In this document: piece after piece, positions 26,971-36,298 of the stretch
Layout of the letters: each line of letters opens with the position of its first letter
Numbering within the stretch: the stretch's first letter is position 1
Assembly (NCBI GenBank): GCA_018993265.1
Contig: JAGKSW010000025.1
Coordinates: 1 to 62,739 of the forward strand
Reading direction: 5' to 3'
Source of the DNA: Nostoc sp. TH1S01
GTDB lineage: Bacteria; Cyanobacteriota; Cyanobacteriia; Cyanobacteriales; Nostocaceae
Length of the DNA: 62,739 bases
Position numbers and translations under genes: made by a program
The notes under the pieces: generated by a model
Told to the model about the DNA's origin: nothing
Databases searched by the model: none
The model's input: only the letters and a program-made list of their open reading frames with translations

Positions 26971-27540
26971 ATGGCCGCTACACCAGTAATAAAGCTTACG
27001 TTTGAAGAGTACTTAACTTACGATGATGGTACTGGTTTTCACTATGAACTAGTTGATGGCAGGCTGGAATTAATTAACATCCCCACGATAGAACATTTCT
27101 TAATTGCTAAATTCCTTGAGCAATTGCTGGATGCAGAAATCAAGCGGTTGAGTTTACCTGAGTTGACTTTTCAGCAAACTGGTATAAGGACGGGAATAAA
27201 TAAGTCTAGGTTAACTGACTTGTGTGTGGTAAAACAGGAGCAAGCACGAGACTTACTGAAAGCCTCAGCTGTATTTGAGACACCCCCATTACTGATTGTA
27301 GAAGTGGTTAGTCCAGATTCGATTAAACGAGACTATCGCCATAAGCGTTCTGAATATGCGACTGTTGGAGTGCCAGAATATTGGATTGTAGACCCGTTAG
27401 AGGGAAAAATTACTGTATTGTTGCTGGAAGAAGGATTTTACGAAGAAACAGTGTTTACGGCTGACCAGAAAATTTTATCGCAGACGTTTCCAGAATTAGC
27501 GATCGCGCCTCATCAAGTATTCGCGGCGGGAAATCTGTGA
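26971..27540 (+). CDS. Uma2 family (DUF820) putative restriction-endonuclease-fold protein
   Basis: A 189-residue protein of the Uma2 family, highly multiplied in cyanobacteria. It has a PD-(D/E)xK nuclease fold: an N-terminal LTFEEYLTYDDG, FHYELVDGRLELI, then PPLLIVEVVSPDSIKRDYRHKRSEYATVGVPEYWIVDP. The active-site Asp/Glu-x-Lys is usually read from the EVVSPD...K region. Cellular function is unknown; some family members have been thought to be domesticated mobile nucleases. The TGA stop is part of a TGAAGTG heptamer array that follows at once. Confidence 0.88.
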   Translation: MAATPVIKLTFEEYLTYDDGTGFHYELVDGRLELINIPTIEHFLIAKFLEQLLDAEIKRLSLPELTFQQTGIRTGINKSRLTDLCVVKQEQARDLLKASAVFETPPLLIVEVVSPDSIKRDYRHKRSEYATVGVPEYWIVDPLEGKITVLLLEEGFYEETVFTADQKILSQTFPELAIAPHQVFAAGNL

Positions 27541-27583
27541 AGTGTGAAGTATGAAGTGTTAAATTTCATACTTCATACTTGAT
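27538..27583. repeat. Inverted TGAAGTA heptamer hairpin between uma2 and the cyclophilin gene
   Basis: TGAAGTATGAA (27545-27555) and TTCATACTTCA (27565-27575) form an 11-bp stem with a nine-base loop, within arrays of TGAAGTG/TGAAGTA units. It separates convergent genes and includes the uma2 stop codon (27538-27540). Confidence 0.8.
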
Positions 27584-28690
27584 TTAGGTCGCTTGGGGTT
27601 GGGCTAGGTTTTCTATGCCTTGAGTTACTGTTGCAGATTCGATTTTGTCACCAGCTTTGAGTTTATCTAAAACATCTTTGCCTTCTGTTAGATAGCCAAA
27701 CACTGAGTAACGACCATCCAGCAAGTTACGTCCGGCGGGTGTGAGTTCTGGTTCAAACAAGAAGAAGAACACTTGCGATGAACCGCCATTGACTTCGCTT
27801 TCAGGACGGGCCATTGCCAATGCACCAAAGGACGAGAAAGGTAAAACAGGCATATCCAAATAACGACCAGCGTCTTCTAAGGTAATGCCGTAGGTTGGTG
27901 CTTTATCCCCTTCGACTAGGATTTCTAAAGGAATTGCCCTGTACTTGCCTGTTTTTGGGTCGATAAAACCTTGTTCTTTGCCTGGGGGGTCGCCTGTTTG
28001 CAAAACGTAAGATTCTTCAGAACGAGTAAATTCTAAGCCGTTATAAAAACCCCTTTGAACTAAATCTACAAAGTTGCCAGCCGTCACAGGTGCGCTGTAA
28101 CCATCCACAACAACAGTTAAGTCACCTTTATTGGTTTTAATTGCAATGGTCGCACGCCCTTTGAGTTGGGGTAAATTGCTGTACTCTTCAGGTACTTCAA
28201 AGGGAAATTCCTGCACCATTGACTCTTCTAGTAAAGAAACTAAATTCAGCAGTTTGTTTCGCCCTTGCAGAATTTGTTCTTTATCTTTGGATTGTGTTAA
28301 TTCTTGCAGTGTAGCTATACCAGATTTTAACTCGTCAAGCCATGCTTGGGCTTGAGGTTGGCGTTCTTCGGGGACGCTTGCTAAGATTTGTGAAGGCTTA
28401 TCGAGAGCGCGAGATGCTTTGCTCAGGTCTTTGGAGACAGCACCCCAGCGTCGATTAGCCCGCAACTGAGTTGATATGTCTTCTAGACTGGCTTGCAGTT
28501 GGCGTACAGGTTCATTTTTGATTGGGAGTGCATAGCGCAACAAAGCTTTGCCGTCGGTAATTGCATTGCCAGAGGGCAAGGCGGCATTACTGGAGGGAGT
28601 CCAGCCAGCTGTATTGATGCCTAAAAATATAGTTACCAACAGTATTGTTACTAGGCTGGACTTTAGCCAGGATTTTATTAACTTAAGCAT
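27584..28690 (-). CDS. Cyclophilin-type peptidyl-prolyl isomerase, CYP38/TLP40-like, lumenal
   Basis: A 368-residue exported protein. A signal sequence (about residues 1-36: SLVTILLVTIFLGINTAGW) precedes a helical region (about 50-160, LRYALPIKNEPVRQLQASLE, many charged helices). A cyclophilin domain follows (about 175-360) with VDGYSAPVTAGNFVDLVQRG, RSEESYVLQTGDP, GALAMARPESEVNGGSSQVFF and DGRYSVFGYLTEGKDVL. The order matches plant CYP38/TLP40 and their cyanobacterial relatives, associated with photosystem II assembly. The active-site residues FFLF and the Arg of the catalytic loop deviate from human cyclophilin A, so isomerase activity is uncertain. Confidence 0.88.
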   Translation of the reverse strand: MLKLIKSWLKSSLVTILLVTIFLGINTAGWTPSSNAALPSGNAITDGKALLRYALPIKNEPVRQLQASLEDISTQLRANRRWGAVSKDLSKASRALDKPSQILASVPEERQPQAQAWLDELKSGIATLQELTQSKDKEQILQGRNKLLNLVSLLEESMVQEFPFEVPEEYSNLPQLKGRATIAIKTNKGDLTVVVDGYSAPVTAGNFVDLVQRGFYNGLEFTRSEESYVLQTGDPPGKEQGFIDPKTGKYRAIPLEILVEGDKAPTYGITLEDAGRYLDMPVLPFSSFGALAMARPESEVNGGSSQVFFFLFEPELTPAGRNLLDGRYSVFGYLTEGKDVLDKLKAGDKIESATVTQGIENLAQPQAT

Positions 28691-28767
28691 GAGTATGGCT
28701 CAAATGCAGCATGAATATTGTTGACTGGGCGTAACCCATCAATAATCTTCCCACAGTAGGAGTGCGG

Positions 28768-28921
28768 AGAAAGTGTGAAGTGTGAAGTGTGAAGTATGAA
28801 ATTTCGTCTTTTCGACTTAAAAATCAAAATTTGGCTAAAAAAAGTTGCTAAAAGCTTCGCTCCTGTCTTATGTACCATTCTTACCATTTCAGACTTCTGA
28901 CTTCATACTTCATACTTCAGT
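28768..28921. repeat. Inverted pair of TGAAGTA heptamer arrays upstream of efp
   Basis: GTGTGAAGTGTGAAGTGTGA (28770-28789, continuing TGAAATT) and, in reverse orientation, ACTTCTGACTTCATACTTCA (28898-28917) flank about 95 bp of unrelated sequence. Neither strand of the interior codes for anything I recognise. Confidence 0.75.
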
Positions 28922-28993
28922 TGACTAATTAACCAATTACTCCGCTAGAAGGGTACAATAAATGCCGATTGTCTTCCAACATTTGAAAGCTTC

Positions 28994-29551
28994 ATGATCT
29001 CTAGTAACGACTTTCGACCCGGTGTATCAATTGTATTAGACGGGTCTGTATGGCGAGTGGTAGATTTTCTCCACGTTAAACCCGGTAAAGGTTCGGCGTT
29101 TGTCCGCACCACGCTCAAAAACGTCCAAAGCGGCAAGGTTCTAGAAAGAACTTTCCGGGCTGGGGAAACTGTGCCGCAAGCAACTCTAGAAAAAAGCACG
29201 ATGCAGCATACCTATAAAGAAGGCGATGAGTTCGTGTTTATGGATATGGAAACCTACGAAGAAGGACGACTCAGTGCTGCACAAATTGGCGATCGCGTTA
29301 AATACCTCAAAGAAGGTATGGAAGTTAACGTGGTTCGTTGGGACGATGTAGTTCTAGAAGTGGAATTACCTAACTCTGTGGTACTAGAAGTTATCGAAAC
29401 TGATCCTGGTGTCAAGGGTGATACAGCTACAGGTGGTACAAAACCAGCAAAGGTAGAAACTGGTGCAACTGTAATGGTTCCCTTGTTTATTTCTCAAGGA
29501 GAACGGATTCGGATTGATACGCGTGAAGATAAATATTTAGGCAGGGAATAA
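28994..29551 (+). CDS. efp: Elongation factor P
   Basis: A 185-residue translation factor that rescues ribosomes at polyproline stretches. The KOW-like N-terminal domain ([20 protein letters not shown]...[17 protein letters not shown]) has Lys at the tip of the conserved PGKG loop. Two OB domains follow, with the family-end pattern [20 protein letters not shown]. The start ATG 28994 is the expected N-terminus. It is followed 111 bp later by accB, the usual cyanobacterial gene order. Confidence 0.96.
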   Translation: MISSNDFRPGVSIVLDGSVWRVVDFLHVKPGKGSAFVRTTLKNVQSGKVLERTFRAGETVPQATLEKSTMQHTYKEGDEFVFMDMETYEEGRLSAAQIGDRVKYLKEGMEVNVVRWDDVVLEVELPNSVVLEVIETDPGVKGDTATGGTKPAKVETGATVMVPLFISQGERIRIDTREDKYLGRE

Positions 29552-29662
29552 ATTTTCTCTTAAATTTTAGAGCTAATTGCGATTTAAATTCCTGTATAGG
29601 GTTTAAATCCCTGCCCTCACATAAAATAATCATTTTACGGACAGGTTGAGGTAATAAAAGCT

Positions 29663-30190
29663 GTGCCATTGGACTTTAATGAAATCCGCCAACTGCTGGT
29701 AACTATTGCACAAACAGATATTGCAGAAGTAACTCTCAAAAGTGATGACTTTGAGCTATCGGTACGTAAAGCTGGCAGCATAAACAATCACGCTGTACCG
29801 CAAGCTACTATTGGTGGTGTGGCGGCAGTGACGACAGTTGCAGCAGGAGGCGTGGCACCAACGCTCTCTCCAGAGCGAATGTTAGATACTGCTGTGGTAG
29901 GTGCTGGTCTACAGGTTTCAGGGAATGCGCCTTCAGCGATAGATCAAAGATTAGTCGAAGTTGCTTCACCAATGGTAGGGACTTTTTATCGCGCACCGGC
30001 ACCGGGGGAAGCACCATTTGTCGAAGTAGGCGATCGCGTCCGTCAGGGTCAAACTGTGTGTATCATTGAAGCTATGAAGCTGATGAACGAAATTGAAGCC
30101 GAAATCTCAGGACAAGTTATGGAAATTCTGGTTCAAAATGGAGAACCTGTAGAATATGGTCAACCTTTGATGCGAATTAACCCTGATTAA
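29663..30190 (+). CDS. accB: Acetyl-CoA carboxylase biotin carboxyl carrier protein
   Basis: A 175-residue carrier subunit of acetyl-CoA carboxylase (first step of fatty acid synthesis). The C-terminal biotinyl domain has the modified Lys in IIEAMKLMNEIEAE, and the thumb-type SPMVGTFYRAPAPGEAPFVEVGDRV. A helical N-terminus and an Ala/Pro-rich linker precede it. The start is GTG 29663 (PLDFNEIRQLL), with GAGG twelve bases upstream. It is transcribed with efp. Confidence 0.95.
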   Translation: MPLDFNEIRQLLVTIAQTDIAEVTLKSDDFELSVRKAGSINNHAVPQATIGGVAAVTTVAAGGVAPTLSPERMLDTAVVGAGLQVSGNAPSAIDQRLVEVASPMVGTFYRAPAPGEAPFVEVGDRVRQGQTVCIIEAMKLMNEIEAEISGQVMEILVQNGEPVEYGQPLMRINPD

Positions 30191-30252
30191 GTATTAATCT
30201 ATATATGAAATGAGTGATTGTTAACCTTGTCTGTTTTTACGGATCATTCCTG

Positions 30253-30600
30253 ATGAAACAAGCGTTGCCTGTACCGCCGGAAGTGGTGCAACAAGTAGCC
30301 GAATATTTCAGCCTGTTAAGTGAGCCGATGCGTCTGCGGCTGTTGCACTTACTACGGGATGAAGAAAAATGTGTACAAGAATTGGTAGAGGCAACACAAA
30401 CTTCGCAGGCAAATGTCTCAAAACACCTGAAAGTAATGTGGCAAGCCGGAATTCTTAGCCGTCGCAGTGAAGGAACTTGCGCTTACTACCGGGTGGAAGA
30501 CGAAATGATTTTTGAATTGTGTAATCAGGTGTGCGATCGCATCGCTACAAGGTTAGAACAGCAAGCTCGTAACTTTCGCGTTCTGAATACAAAACTTTAG
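30253..30600 (+). CDS. ArsR-family winged-helix transcriptional regulator
   Basis: A 115-residue protein of the ArsR/SmtB family. The winged helix is visible in SLLSEPMRLRLLHLL, then CVQELVEATQTSQANVSKHLKVMWQAGIL (recognition helix), then the wing RRSEGTCAYYRVED. The metal-binding ELCxCDL signature of classical ArsR is missing; only single cysteines occur, so the ligand is unclear. The frame is open back to GTG 30214, but ATG 30253 (MKQALPVPPEV) gives the normal length. Neighbours give no clear target. The TAG stop runs directly into a heptamer array. Confidence 0.82.
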   Translation: MKQALPVPPEVVQQVAEYFSLLSEPMRLRLLHLLRDEEKCVQELVEATQTSQANVSKHLKVMWQAGILSRRSEGTCAYYRVEDEMIFELCNQVCDRIATRLEQQARNFRVLNTKL

Positions 30601-30666
30601 GTCATTTGTCCTTTGTCATTTGTCATTTATGTTTACTAATGACTAATGACTAACGACTAATGACTA
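30598..30666. repeat. Inverted ATGACAA-type heptamer arrays between convergent genes
   Basis: GTCATTTGTCCTTTGTCATT and further units (30601-30627) face TAATGACTAATGACTAACGA (30638-30657 and on to 30666). The array provides or abuts the stop codons of both neighbours (TAG at 30598-30600 and, on the minus strand, TAG at 30664-30666). Confidence 0.8.
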
Positions 30667-31284
30667 AAGTGGATAATTTTTATCAAAGCTTTCACGAGTT
30701 AGAGGTTGTTCCAACTCTACACCTTCACCACCTAATACATCCAAAGGTTTACCGTTTACGTCAATGTAAACTTTGGCTTTGGGGTTCAAGCTAGAAGCTG
30801 TGTAAACAACTTGTCCTACACGTGCCACCATTGAGGTACTACCGCCTCCACTGGTAAAGCTATCGGATAAATTGACGTGGACTTCATCACCTTCTACTTT
30901 TAACCCCAGTAGCTTAGTACCTTTGGGAATGGTGGTGGAGTCTGTAGTGTCACTTGGCCCTGCTAATAATGCCTGAAAAGCTCTCTCTAAGGCTTGGTTC
31001 GGCTGATTAGCTGCTACTTCAACTGATTTAGGTACTAAAGCAATATTTCTTTCTTTAGGTTTCAACCAGTAAACTTGAGCAGTTTTTTCATTTTGTTGGG
31101 TAGTTGATGGCTGTGTAGGCTGTTGTTGAATGCTTTGATTGGGGTTAGCAGGGTTAGTTGTGACAGGAGCTTTTTGGGACTGGGTAGTCAACCAAGCTAC
31201 ACCACCACTAACTGCAATCACAGCTGCGGAGACGGCTGCAACTACACCCGAAGATACACGATTAGTTCTTGGTTCATCATTCAT
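30664..31284 (-). CDS. GerMN domain-containing protein
   Basis: A 206-residue membrane-anchored protein. One N-terminal membrane segment (about 11-30: SGVVAAVSAAVIAVSGGVAW), a Gln/Thr/Pro-rich linker (about 38-66), then the GerMN domain (VYWLKPKERNIALVPKSVEV and onward, with ALERAFQALLAGP and VNLSDSFTSGGGS). The domain is named from sporulation proteins GerM and LpqB. In cyanobacteria its role is not known, though peptidoglycan or envelope function is often guessed. Start ATG 31284. It ends in the heptamer array. Confidence 0.86.
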   Translation of the reverse strand: MNDEPRTNRVSSGVVAAVSAAVIAVSGGVAWLTTQSQKAPVTTNPANPNQSIQQQPTQPSTTQQNEKTAQVYWLKPKERNIALVPKSVEVAANQPNQALERAFQALLAGPSDTTDSTTIPKGTKLLGLKVEGDEVHVNLSDSFTSGGGSTSMVARVGQVVYTASSLNPKAKVYIDVNGKPLDVLGGEGVELEQPLTRESFDKNYPL

Positions 31285-31403
31285 ATTAAAAACCTTCCTG
31301 ACTGACTAAGGGCTGAAATAATTTTTATGTGAAGAGCAGCCTGGTTAAGGACGATACTTATAAGTTGAGAGTTTCCAGAGATTTCATCAATGGCTCTATA
31401 TGC

Positions 31404-31484
31404 CTAATATAATGCGATCGCTAAATCTAAATAGTCCTTATCTAATTCTAGAATTTGTACTTCAAATCCGTCATCTGTTAAATT
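31404..31484 (-). pseudogene. Short coding relic (26 codons)
   Basis: On the minus strand, between a TGA (31485-31487) and a TAG (31404-31406), the sequence reads NLTDDGFEVQILELDKDYLD followed by LAIALY. It has the texture of a real protein end, with no start or room for one. I take it as the tail of a decayed gene, but it is short enough to be chance. Confidence 0.25.
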
Positions 31485-31542
31485 TCATAAATCTCATTGT
31501 TTTGTAAGATTTAGGAAATTATTAAGAATTAGGCAATAGGGA

Positions 31543-31567
31543 ACAGCGAACAGCGAACAGCGAACAG
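31543..31567 (+). repeat. AACAGCG heptamer array
   Basis: Three exact and one partial unit of AACAGCG lie in tandem in the 519-bp gap between the GerMN and proS genes. It is another period-7 unit, distinct in wording from the TGAAGTA and ATGACAA families. The rest of 31485-31803 shows only AT-rich sequence and short imperfect repeats of 'gaagtcag'. Confidence 0.8.
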
Positions 31568-31803
31568 AATATTTATCTATAACCTGTACCTGTTTGTCTA
31601 ATTTTAAGAGTTACATTTTTTTCAAGCTGCAAACAAATCTCAAGCTTGTTTAGTTGAGAATTTTAGCGGTTAATTTTTTAAGAAGTCAGCACTCAGAAGT
31701 CAGAATTTAAAAGCAAAGCAGTATAATTCGACTATTGATTGAGAAGAATTCGACTAAATTTTTCAACATTCTGACTCCTGGATTCTGACTACTGAATTCT
31801 TAG

Positions 31804-33618
31804 TTAATTTTTAACTTCTATAGCGGCGGTAATCCATTGTTTAAGTGTAGTTATAACTTCATCAATGGCAATTTCTTGAGATTGACGAGTTGCTCTTTCT
31901 ACTACTTCAACTTTGCCGTTAGCAATTGCGCGTCCGGTAACAATTCTATAAGGTATGCCAATTAAATCAGCGTCTTTAAATTTAACTCCAGCGCGTTCAT
32001 CACGGTCATCTAATAATGTTTCAATTCCGGCTTGATTGAGTTCGGTGTAGAGTTTTTCGGCTATTTGCACTTGTTGGGCATCATTAATGTTAGGAATTGT
32101 CACAATTGCGTGATAAGGTGCGATCGCTACAGGCCAAATAATCCCATCTTTATCGTAAGATTGCTCAACTGCTGCTTGTGCTAATCGAGACACCCCTACA
32201 CCATAGCAACCCATCACTAAGGGTTTTTCTTCCCCTTGTTCATTGGTATAAGTTGCACCCATCGCTTGGGAATATTTTGTGCCTAATTGGAAGATGTGAC
32301 CGACTTCGATACCTCTGGCACTAGAGAGAGTTTGTTCGGGATTGTGCAGGGCGCGATCGCCCGGTCTGGATTTACGCAAATCTACTACACTTTCTGGTAG
32401 CTTAAAATGCTCATTCCAATTCGCCCCAACTACGTGATAACCAGTTTCATTTGCACCAGTCACGAAATTTTTTAAATCAACGGCTGTTTTATCTACTAAC
32501 CGCACAAATTTGGCGTGGACTTGTTTATTAGCTGCAATATATTCATCACTAATGTCTGGCGCAATGTAACCTAAAGGTAGCGATTTCGCCACCCATGTTT
32601 GTTGTGTTTCTGAACTTGGTACATTTAAGGCGATGACTGCTTTTGCGCCGTAGTTAGCTGCTAACCGCGTCAATTCATTTTGTAATTTAACTTCGTTGAC
32701 TTCCTGATCTCCACGAATACTTACCAATACCAACACAGTCAAGCCATTATCATAGACTGTTTGGTAAAGGACATTCTTAACCACTTGGGTGGGAGAACAT
32801 TTCAAGAATTGACAGAGTGTTTCAATTGTATCTGTCCCTGGTGTTTCGCGTTTTTCGTAGCTGATAAAAGCTGAAGTTTCCGCATCCGCAGGTAAAGACA
32901 CAGCTTTTTCCACGTTAGCGGCGTATTTACCATCTTCAGTGTAGAGAACTTCGTCTTCTCCAGCTTCCGCTAACACCATGAATTCGGTAGAACCGGAACC
33001 ACCAATTGCACCAGAGTCAGCCTCTACTGGACGAAAAGCTAATCCGGCACGCCGCAGCATATTGCTGTACGCTTGGTACATATCTTGATAGGTTTTTTTC
33101 AGGCTTTCTTCATCGACGTGAAAAGAATAACCATCTTTCATAATGAATTCTCGTCCGCGCATCAAACCAAAGCGGGGGCGAATTTCGTCACGGAATTTAG
33201 TTTGCAGTTGGTAGAGATGTAGCGGTAACTGACGATAAGAGCGAATCATATCACGAGCGATCGTTGTGATCACTTCTTCATGGGTCGGCCCTAATCCTAA
33301 TTGTTGATCGCGGCGATCGATTAGGGAAAACATAATTCCCTCAGCTTTTGTGTAAGTATCCCAACGGCCAGATTCCTTCCACAAATCAGCAGGCTGTAAT
33401 TGGGGTAGTAAACATTCTTGTGCGCCTGTGGCGTTCATTTCTTCGCGCACAATTTGAGAGACCTTTTGCAACACCCGCCACATAAATGGGAGATAAGCAT
33501 AAATACCGCTACCGATGCGACGAATATACCCTGCACGGAGTAATAACTTATGGCTGGGAATTTCTGCATCAGCAGGATCATCCCGGAGTGTAACGAATAA
33601 CATTTGTGACAGTCGCAT
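31804..33618 (-). CDS. proS: Prolyl-tRNA synthetase
   Basis: A 604-residue class II aminoacyl-tRNA synthetase of the bacterial (ProS1) type. Motif 1 region ([17 protein letters not shown]), motif 2 ([25 protein letters not shown]), an inserted YbaK-like editing domain (about residues 225-385, [20 protein letters not shown]...), motif 3 ([17 protein letters not shown]) and the anticodon-binding domain ([12 protein letters not shown]...) appear in that order. Start ATG 33618. Followed upstream by a repeat-rich gap. Confidence 0.96.
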   Translation of the reverse strand: MRLSQMLFVTLRDDPADAEIPSHKLLLRAGYIRRIGSGIYAYLPFMWRVLQKVSQIVREEMNATGAQECLLPQLQPADLWKESGRWDTYTKAEGIMFSLIDRRDQQLGLGPTHEEVITTIARDMIRSYRQLPLHLYQLQTKFRDEIRPRFGLMRGREFIMKDGYSFHVDEESLKKTYQDMYQAYSNMLRRAGLAFRPVEADSGAIGGSGSTEFMVLAEAGEDEVLYTEDGKYAANVEKAVSLPADAETSAFISYEKRETPGTDTIETLCQFLKCSPTQVVKNVLYQTVYDNGLTVLVLVSIRGDQEVNEVKLQNELTRLAANYGAKAVIALNVPSSETQQTWVAKSLPLGYIAPDISDEYIAANKQVHAKFVRLVDKTAVDLKNFVTGANETGYHVVGANWNEHFKLPESVVDLRKSRPGDRALHNPEQTLSSARGIEVGHIFQLGTKYSQAMGATYTNEQGEEKPLVMGCYGVGVSRLAQAAVEQSYDKDGIIWPVAIAPYHAIVTIPNINDAQQVQIAEKLYTELNQAGIETLLDDRDERAGVKFKDADLIGIPYRIVTGRAIANGKVEVVERATRQSQEIAIDEVITTLKQWITAAIEVKN

Positions 33619-33639
33619 CGTTTAATCCCTTTCCAAATC

Positions 33640-33925
33640 TTTTAAAGTATGAAGTCTGAAGTATGAAGTATAAAAGTGGTTGGTCAACTAAAGGCTGAAG
33701 TATAAAGTATAAAGTCTGAAATTACCCTAGTCATCAAGGCATGGGGTTTGAACTAAGAAAAAGGCTGTATTTTCTCACTTATTAGGAGGCTTGTCATAAT
33801 TCTTTCTTCATCCTTGATTCTTTTGTCGATTAATAGTCATTTATCACAAGACAAGAGGCAGAAGGCTAAAGTCTAAAATTTCAGACTTCATACTTCACAC
33901 TTTACACTTCATACTTCAGGAGAAA
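33640..33925. repeat. Inverted TGAAGTA heptamer arrays between proS and the acyltransferase gene
   Basis: Direct arrays at 33645-33672 and 33691-33721 face a reversed array at 33876-33919 (ACTTCATACTTCACACTTTA and further). About 150 bp of non-coding sequence lies between. The last reversed unit reads into AGGAG (33918-33922), which is the ribosome-binding site of the next gene. Confidence 0.75.
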
Positions 33926-33931
33926 CTTACC

Positions 33932-35320
33932 TTGTCAGACGTAATTTATCAAGCACAGCCACCTTTAGAATTTATTCCGCCAGCGTTTAATCCTTTATTT
34001 TTGCGAGTTGTTCACACGGTTCTACCTAGTTGGATACAATGGCAAACTGCTATTTCCCAGATAGAAGCTGACAACGTTGAGATTTTGGCGGATCTTTATC
34101 GTCAGTTTCAAGATCATAAGGTGCGCTTTTTGTTGGCGTTTCGTCATCCTAAAACAGATGATCCTTTTTGTTTGGTTTACTTGCTGTCTCAACTTGTGCC
34201 GAAGGTAGCACGAGAACAAGGTATAACATTACAGTCTCCCATTCATGCTCATTTTATCTACGATCGCGGCATTCCTCTCTGGGCGGGTAACTATGTAGGC
34301 TGGATAGCTTCACAGTTGGGTGGAACTCCTATTCAACGGGGTAAGGCTGACTGGACGGGGTTACGTTCGGCGCGTGATTTGTTCGCCAATGGTAAATTCC
34401 CGATGGCTGCTGCGCCGGAGGGTGCGACAAATGGACTATCAGAAATTATCAGTCCATTAGAACCCGGTATTGCCCAGTTAGGCTTTTGGTGTGCGGAAGA
34501 CTTACAAAAAGCCGGACGCTCGGAACAGGTTTTAATTGTACCAGTTGGAATTAAATATAGTTATACTGCTGCGCCTTGGAGTGCGATCGCGCAATTATTA
34601 AGTGATTTAGAAGCTGCTAGTGGTTTGCCTATGAATGTGGAAAAAACCGATAATATTGCTTCGATGGAGTTACTTTATCCGCGATTATTAACTTTAGCCG
34701 AACATTTATTAACTTTAATGGAGCAATTTTACACACGGTTCTATCATCAAAAGTTAGCAGATGCTCAAACTGTCGCGGAAATTAAAGATAGAAATGAAGC
34801 CTTAGCATTTCGATTACAAGCTTTATTAAATGCCGCCTTGCAAATATCTGAACAGTATTTTAATTTGCAACCAAAAGGCACTTTAACAGACCGTTGTCGG
34901 CGGGTAGAACAAGCGGGTTGGAATTATATATTTAGGGAAGATTATAAAGATATAAAAACATTATCATCTGTGGAGAGAGCTTTAGGCGATCGCGTTGCAG
35001 AAGAAGCAACTGCGAGAATGTGGCACATGCGATTAGTAGAAAGTTTCGTAGCAGTTTCCGGTAATTATATAAAAGAAAAACCATCAGTCGAAAGATTTGC
35101 AGAAACAACTTTAATTTTATGGCAGATGATTGCCAAAATTAAAGGTGAAAAATCTTTTCAGCGTCCACAATTGGGTAAGCAACGAGTTAATATTACTATC
35201 GGTAAGCCGCTATCTATATCTGAGCGTTATTCATTATATAAAGAAAGTCGCGCAGGCGCGAAGCAAGCAGTTGCTGATTGTACGCATGATTTACAACAGG
35301 CGATGCAAAGATTGACCTAA
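33932..35320 (+). CDS. PlsC-like lysophospholipid acyltransferase family protein
   Basis: A 462-residue protein with a glycerolipid acyltransferase-type core: the H(x4)D box reads HPKTDD in LLAFRHPKTDDPF (about residues 71-76), and the second box is PEGATNG (about 160). An additional helical C-terminal region (about 270-460) extends well beyond a normal PlsC. Substrates cannot be deduced. The start is TTG 33932 (SDVIYQAQ), supported by AGGAG ten bases upstream; no ATG nearby fits. The last codons of the gene show lower GC, and the glycosyltransferase follows 22 bp later. Confidence 0.75.
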   Translation: MSDVIYQAQPPLEFIPPAFNPLFLRVVHTVLPSWIQWQTAISQIEADNVEILADLYRQFQDHKVRFLLAFRHPKTDDPFCLVYLLSQLVPKVAREQGITLQSPIHAHFIYDRGIPLWAGNYVGWIASQLGGTPIQRGKADWTGLRSARDLFANGKFPMAAAPEGATNGLSEIISPLEPGIAQLGFWCAEDLQKAGRSEQVLIVPVGIKYSYTAAPWSAIAQLLSDLEAASGLPMNVEKTDNIASMELLYPRLLTLAEHLLTLMEQFYTRFYHQKLADAQTVAEIKDRNEALAFRLQALLNAALQISEQYFNLQPKGTLTDRCRRVEQAGWNYIFREDYKDIKTLSSVERALGDRVAEEATARMWHMRLVESFVAVSGNYIKEKPSVERFAETTLILWQMIAKIKGEKSFQRPQLGKQRVNITIGKPLSISERYSLYKESRAGAKQAVADCTHDLQQAMQRLT

Positions 35321-35342
35321 TATTTGATTAATTAAACACAAT

Positions 35343-36251
35343 ATGAGTATGAGATTAGCCTACTTAATACTAGCACATAACACCCCTAATCATTTTCACA
35401 GATTGATTAATGCTCTCAATACCCATGATGTTCATTTTTTTATCCACATAGATAAAAAAAGTTATATTTCTCCTTATCAAGAAAAAAATGCTATTAAAAA
35501 TATTACCTTTATTGTAGACAGAGTATCTGTTTTTTGGGGTGAATTTTCTTTAGTAGAGGCAACACTCAAGTTAATGCAAGCAGCATTGAGATATCAAGAT
35601 AAGTTTGACTATTTAATTTTAATTAGCGGCAGTGACTATCCTTTGAAAAGTGCAAATTACATCAAAAACCACTTTATTCAAGAAAACGGATATGAATTTA
35701 TAAATTTGGTTGAAATGCCTAACAAGAAAGCTGATAAGCTATTAAATAGACTTTACAACTACCAACCACAAACACTTTATAATCACAGGTATTATAGTAT
35801 AATTAAAAGAATTTTTGGGTTGGTAAATACCAGAATTTTTCACTGGCGACGAGATTATATCAAAGCCCTCGGAGATTTAAAGCCATACGCGGGTAGCGGT
35901 TGGTGGGCATTATCAGCAAATGCTTGTGAGTATATTTTATGGTTTACTCAAACTAATCCTAAAATAGTAAAGTTTTTCAAACATACATTTATTCCTGATG
36001 AATCTTTCTTCCATACAATTATAGGTAATTCTGAGTTCAAGAACAAAGTAACGAGGAATTTGACATTTACGAAATGGCAAAATCAGCTAAATCCAGAATT
36101 TATAAATATGGAAGATGTTCAAAATTTATTAAAGATGGATAAAGTGATGATAGATGATGTTTATGGATTGGGAGAATTACTATTTGCCAGAAAATTTTAT
36201 GATGATAGTGCGAACCTGACAAATATGATAGATAAAATCACATTGAATTAA
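35343..36251 (+). CDS. Beta-1,6-N-acetylglucosaminyltransferase-like (GT14, Branch family)
   Basis: A 302-residue glycosyltransferase resembling the core-2/I-branching (GT14) family. N-terminal MRLAYLILAHNTPNHFHRLI, HFFIHIDKKS, the YLILISGSDYPL motif with the family's Ser-Gly-x-Asp, GSGWWALSANACEYIL and PDESFFHTII are all characteristic. It probably adds a GlcNAc-type sugar to a surface glycan. It is markedly AT-rich with many Lys/Asn codons, unlike the upstream and downstream genes, which suggests recent acquisition. Start at 35343 or 35349. There is no signal peptide. Confidence 0.82.
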   Translation: MSMRLAYLILAHNTPNHFHRLINALNTHDVHFFIHIDKKSYISPYQEKNAIKNITFIVDRVSVFWGEFSLVEATLKLMQAALRYQDKFDYLILISGSDYPLKSANYIKNHFIQENGYEFINLVEMPNKKADKLLNRLYNYQPQTLYNHRYYSIIKRIFGLVNTRIFHWRRDYIKALGDLKPYAGSGWWALSANACEYILWFTQTNPKIVKFFKHTFIPDESFFHTIIGNSEFKNKVTRNLTFTKWQNQLNPEFINMEDVQNLLKMDKVMIDDVYGLGELLFARKFYDDSANLTNMIDKITLN

Positions 36252-36298
36252 AGATATAATTAAATCAGAACAAATTTATTGAAAAACTTAGACAATCG

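Noticed and set aside
28768-28921. Terminal inverted repeats of an insertion sequence
   Set aside because: The interior is about 95 bp with no transposase, and the arms are simple heptamer arrays.
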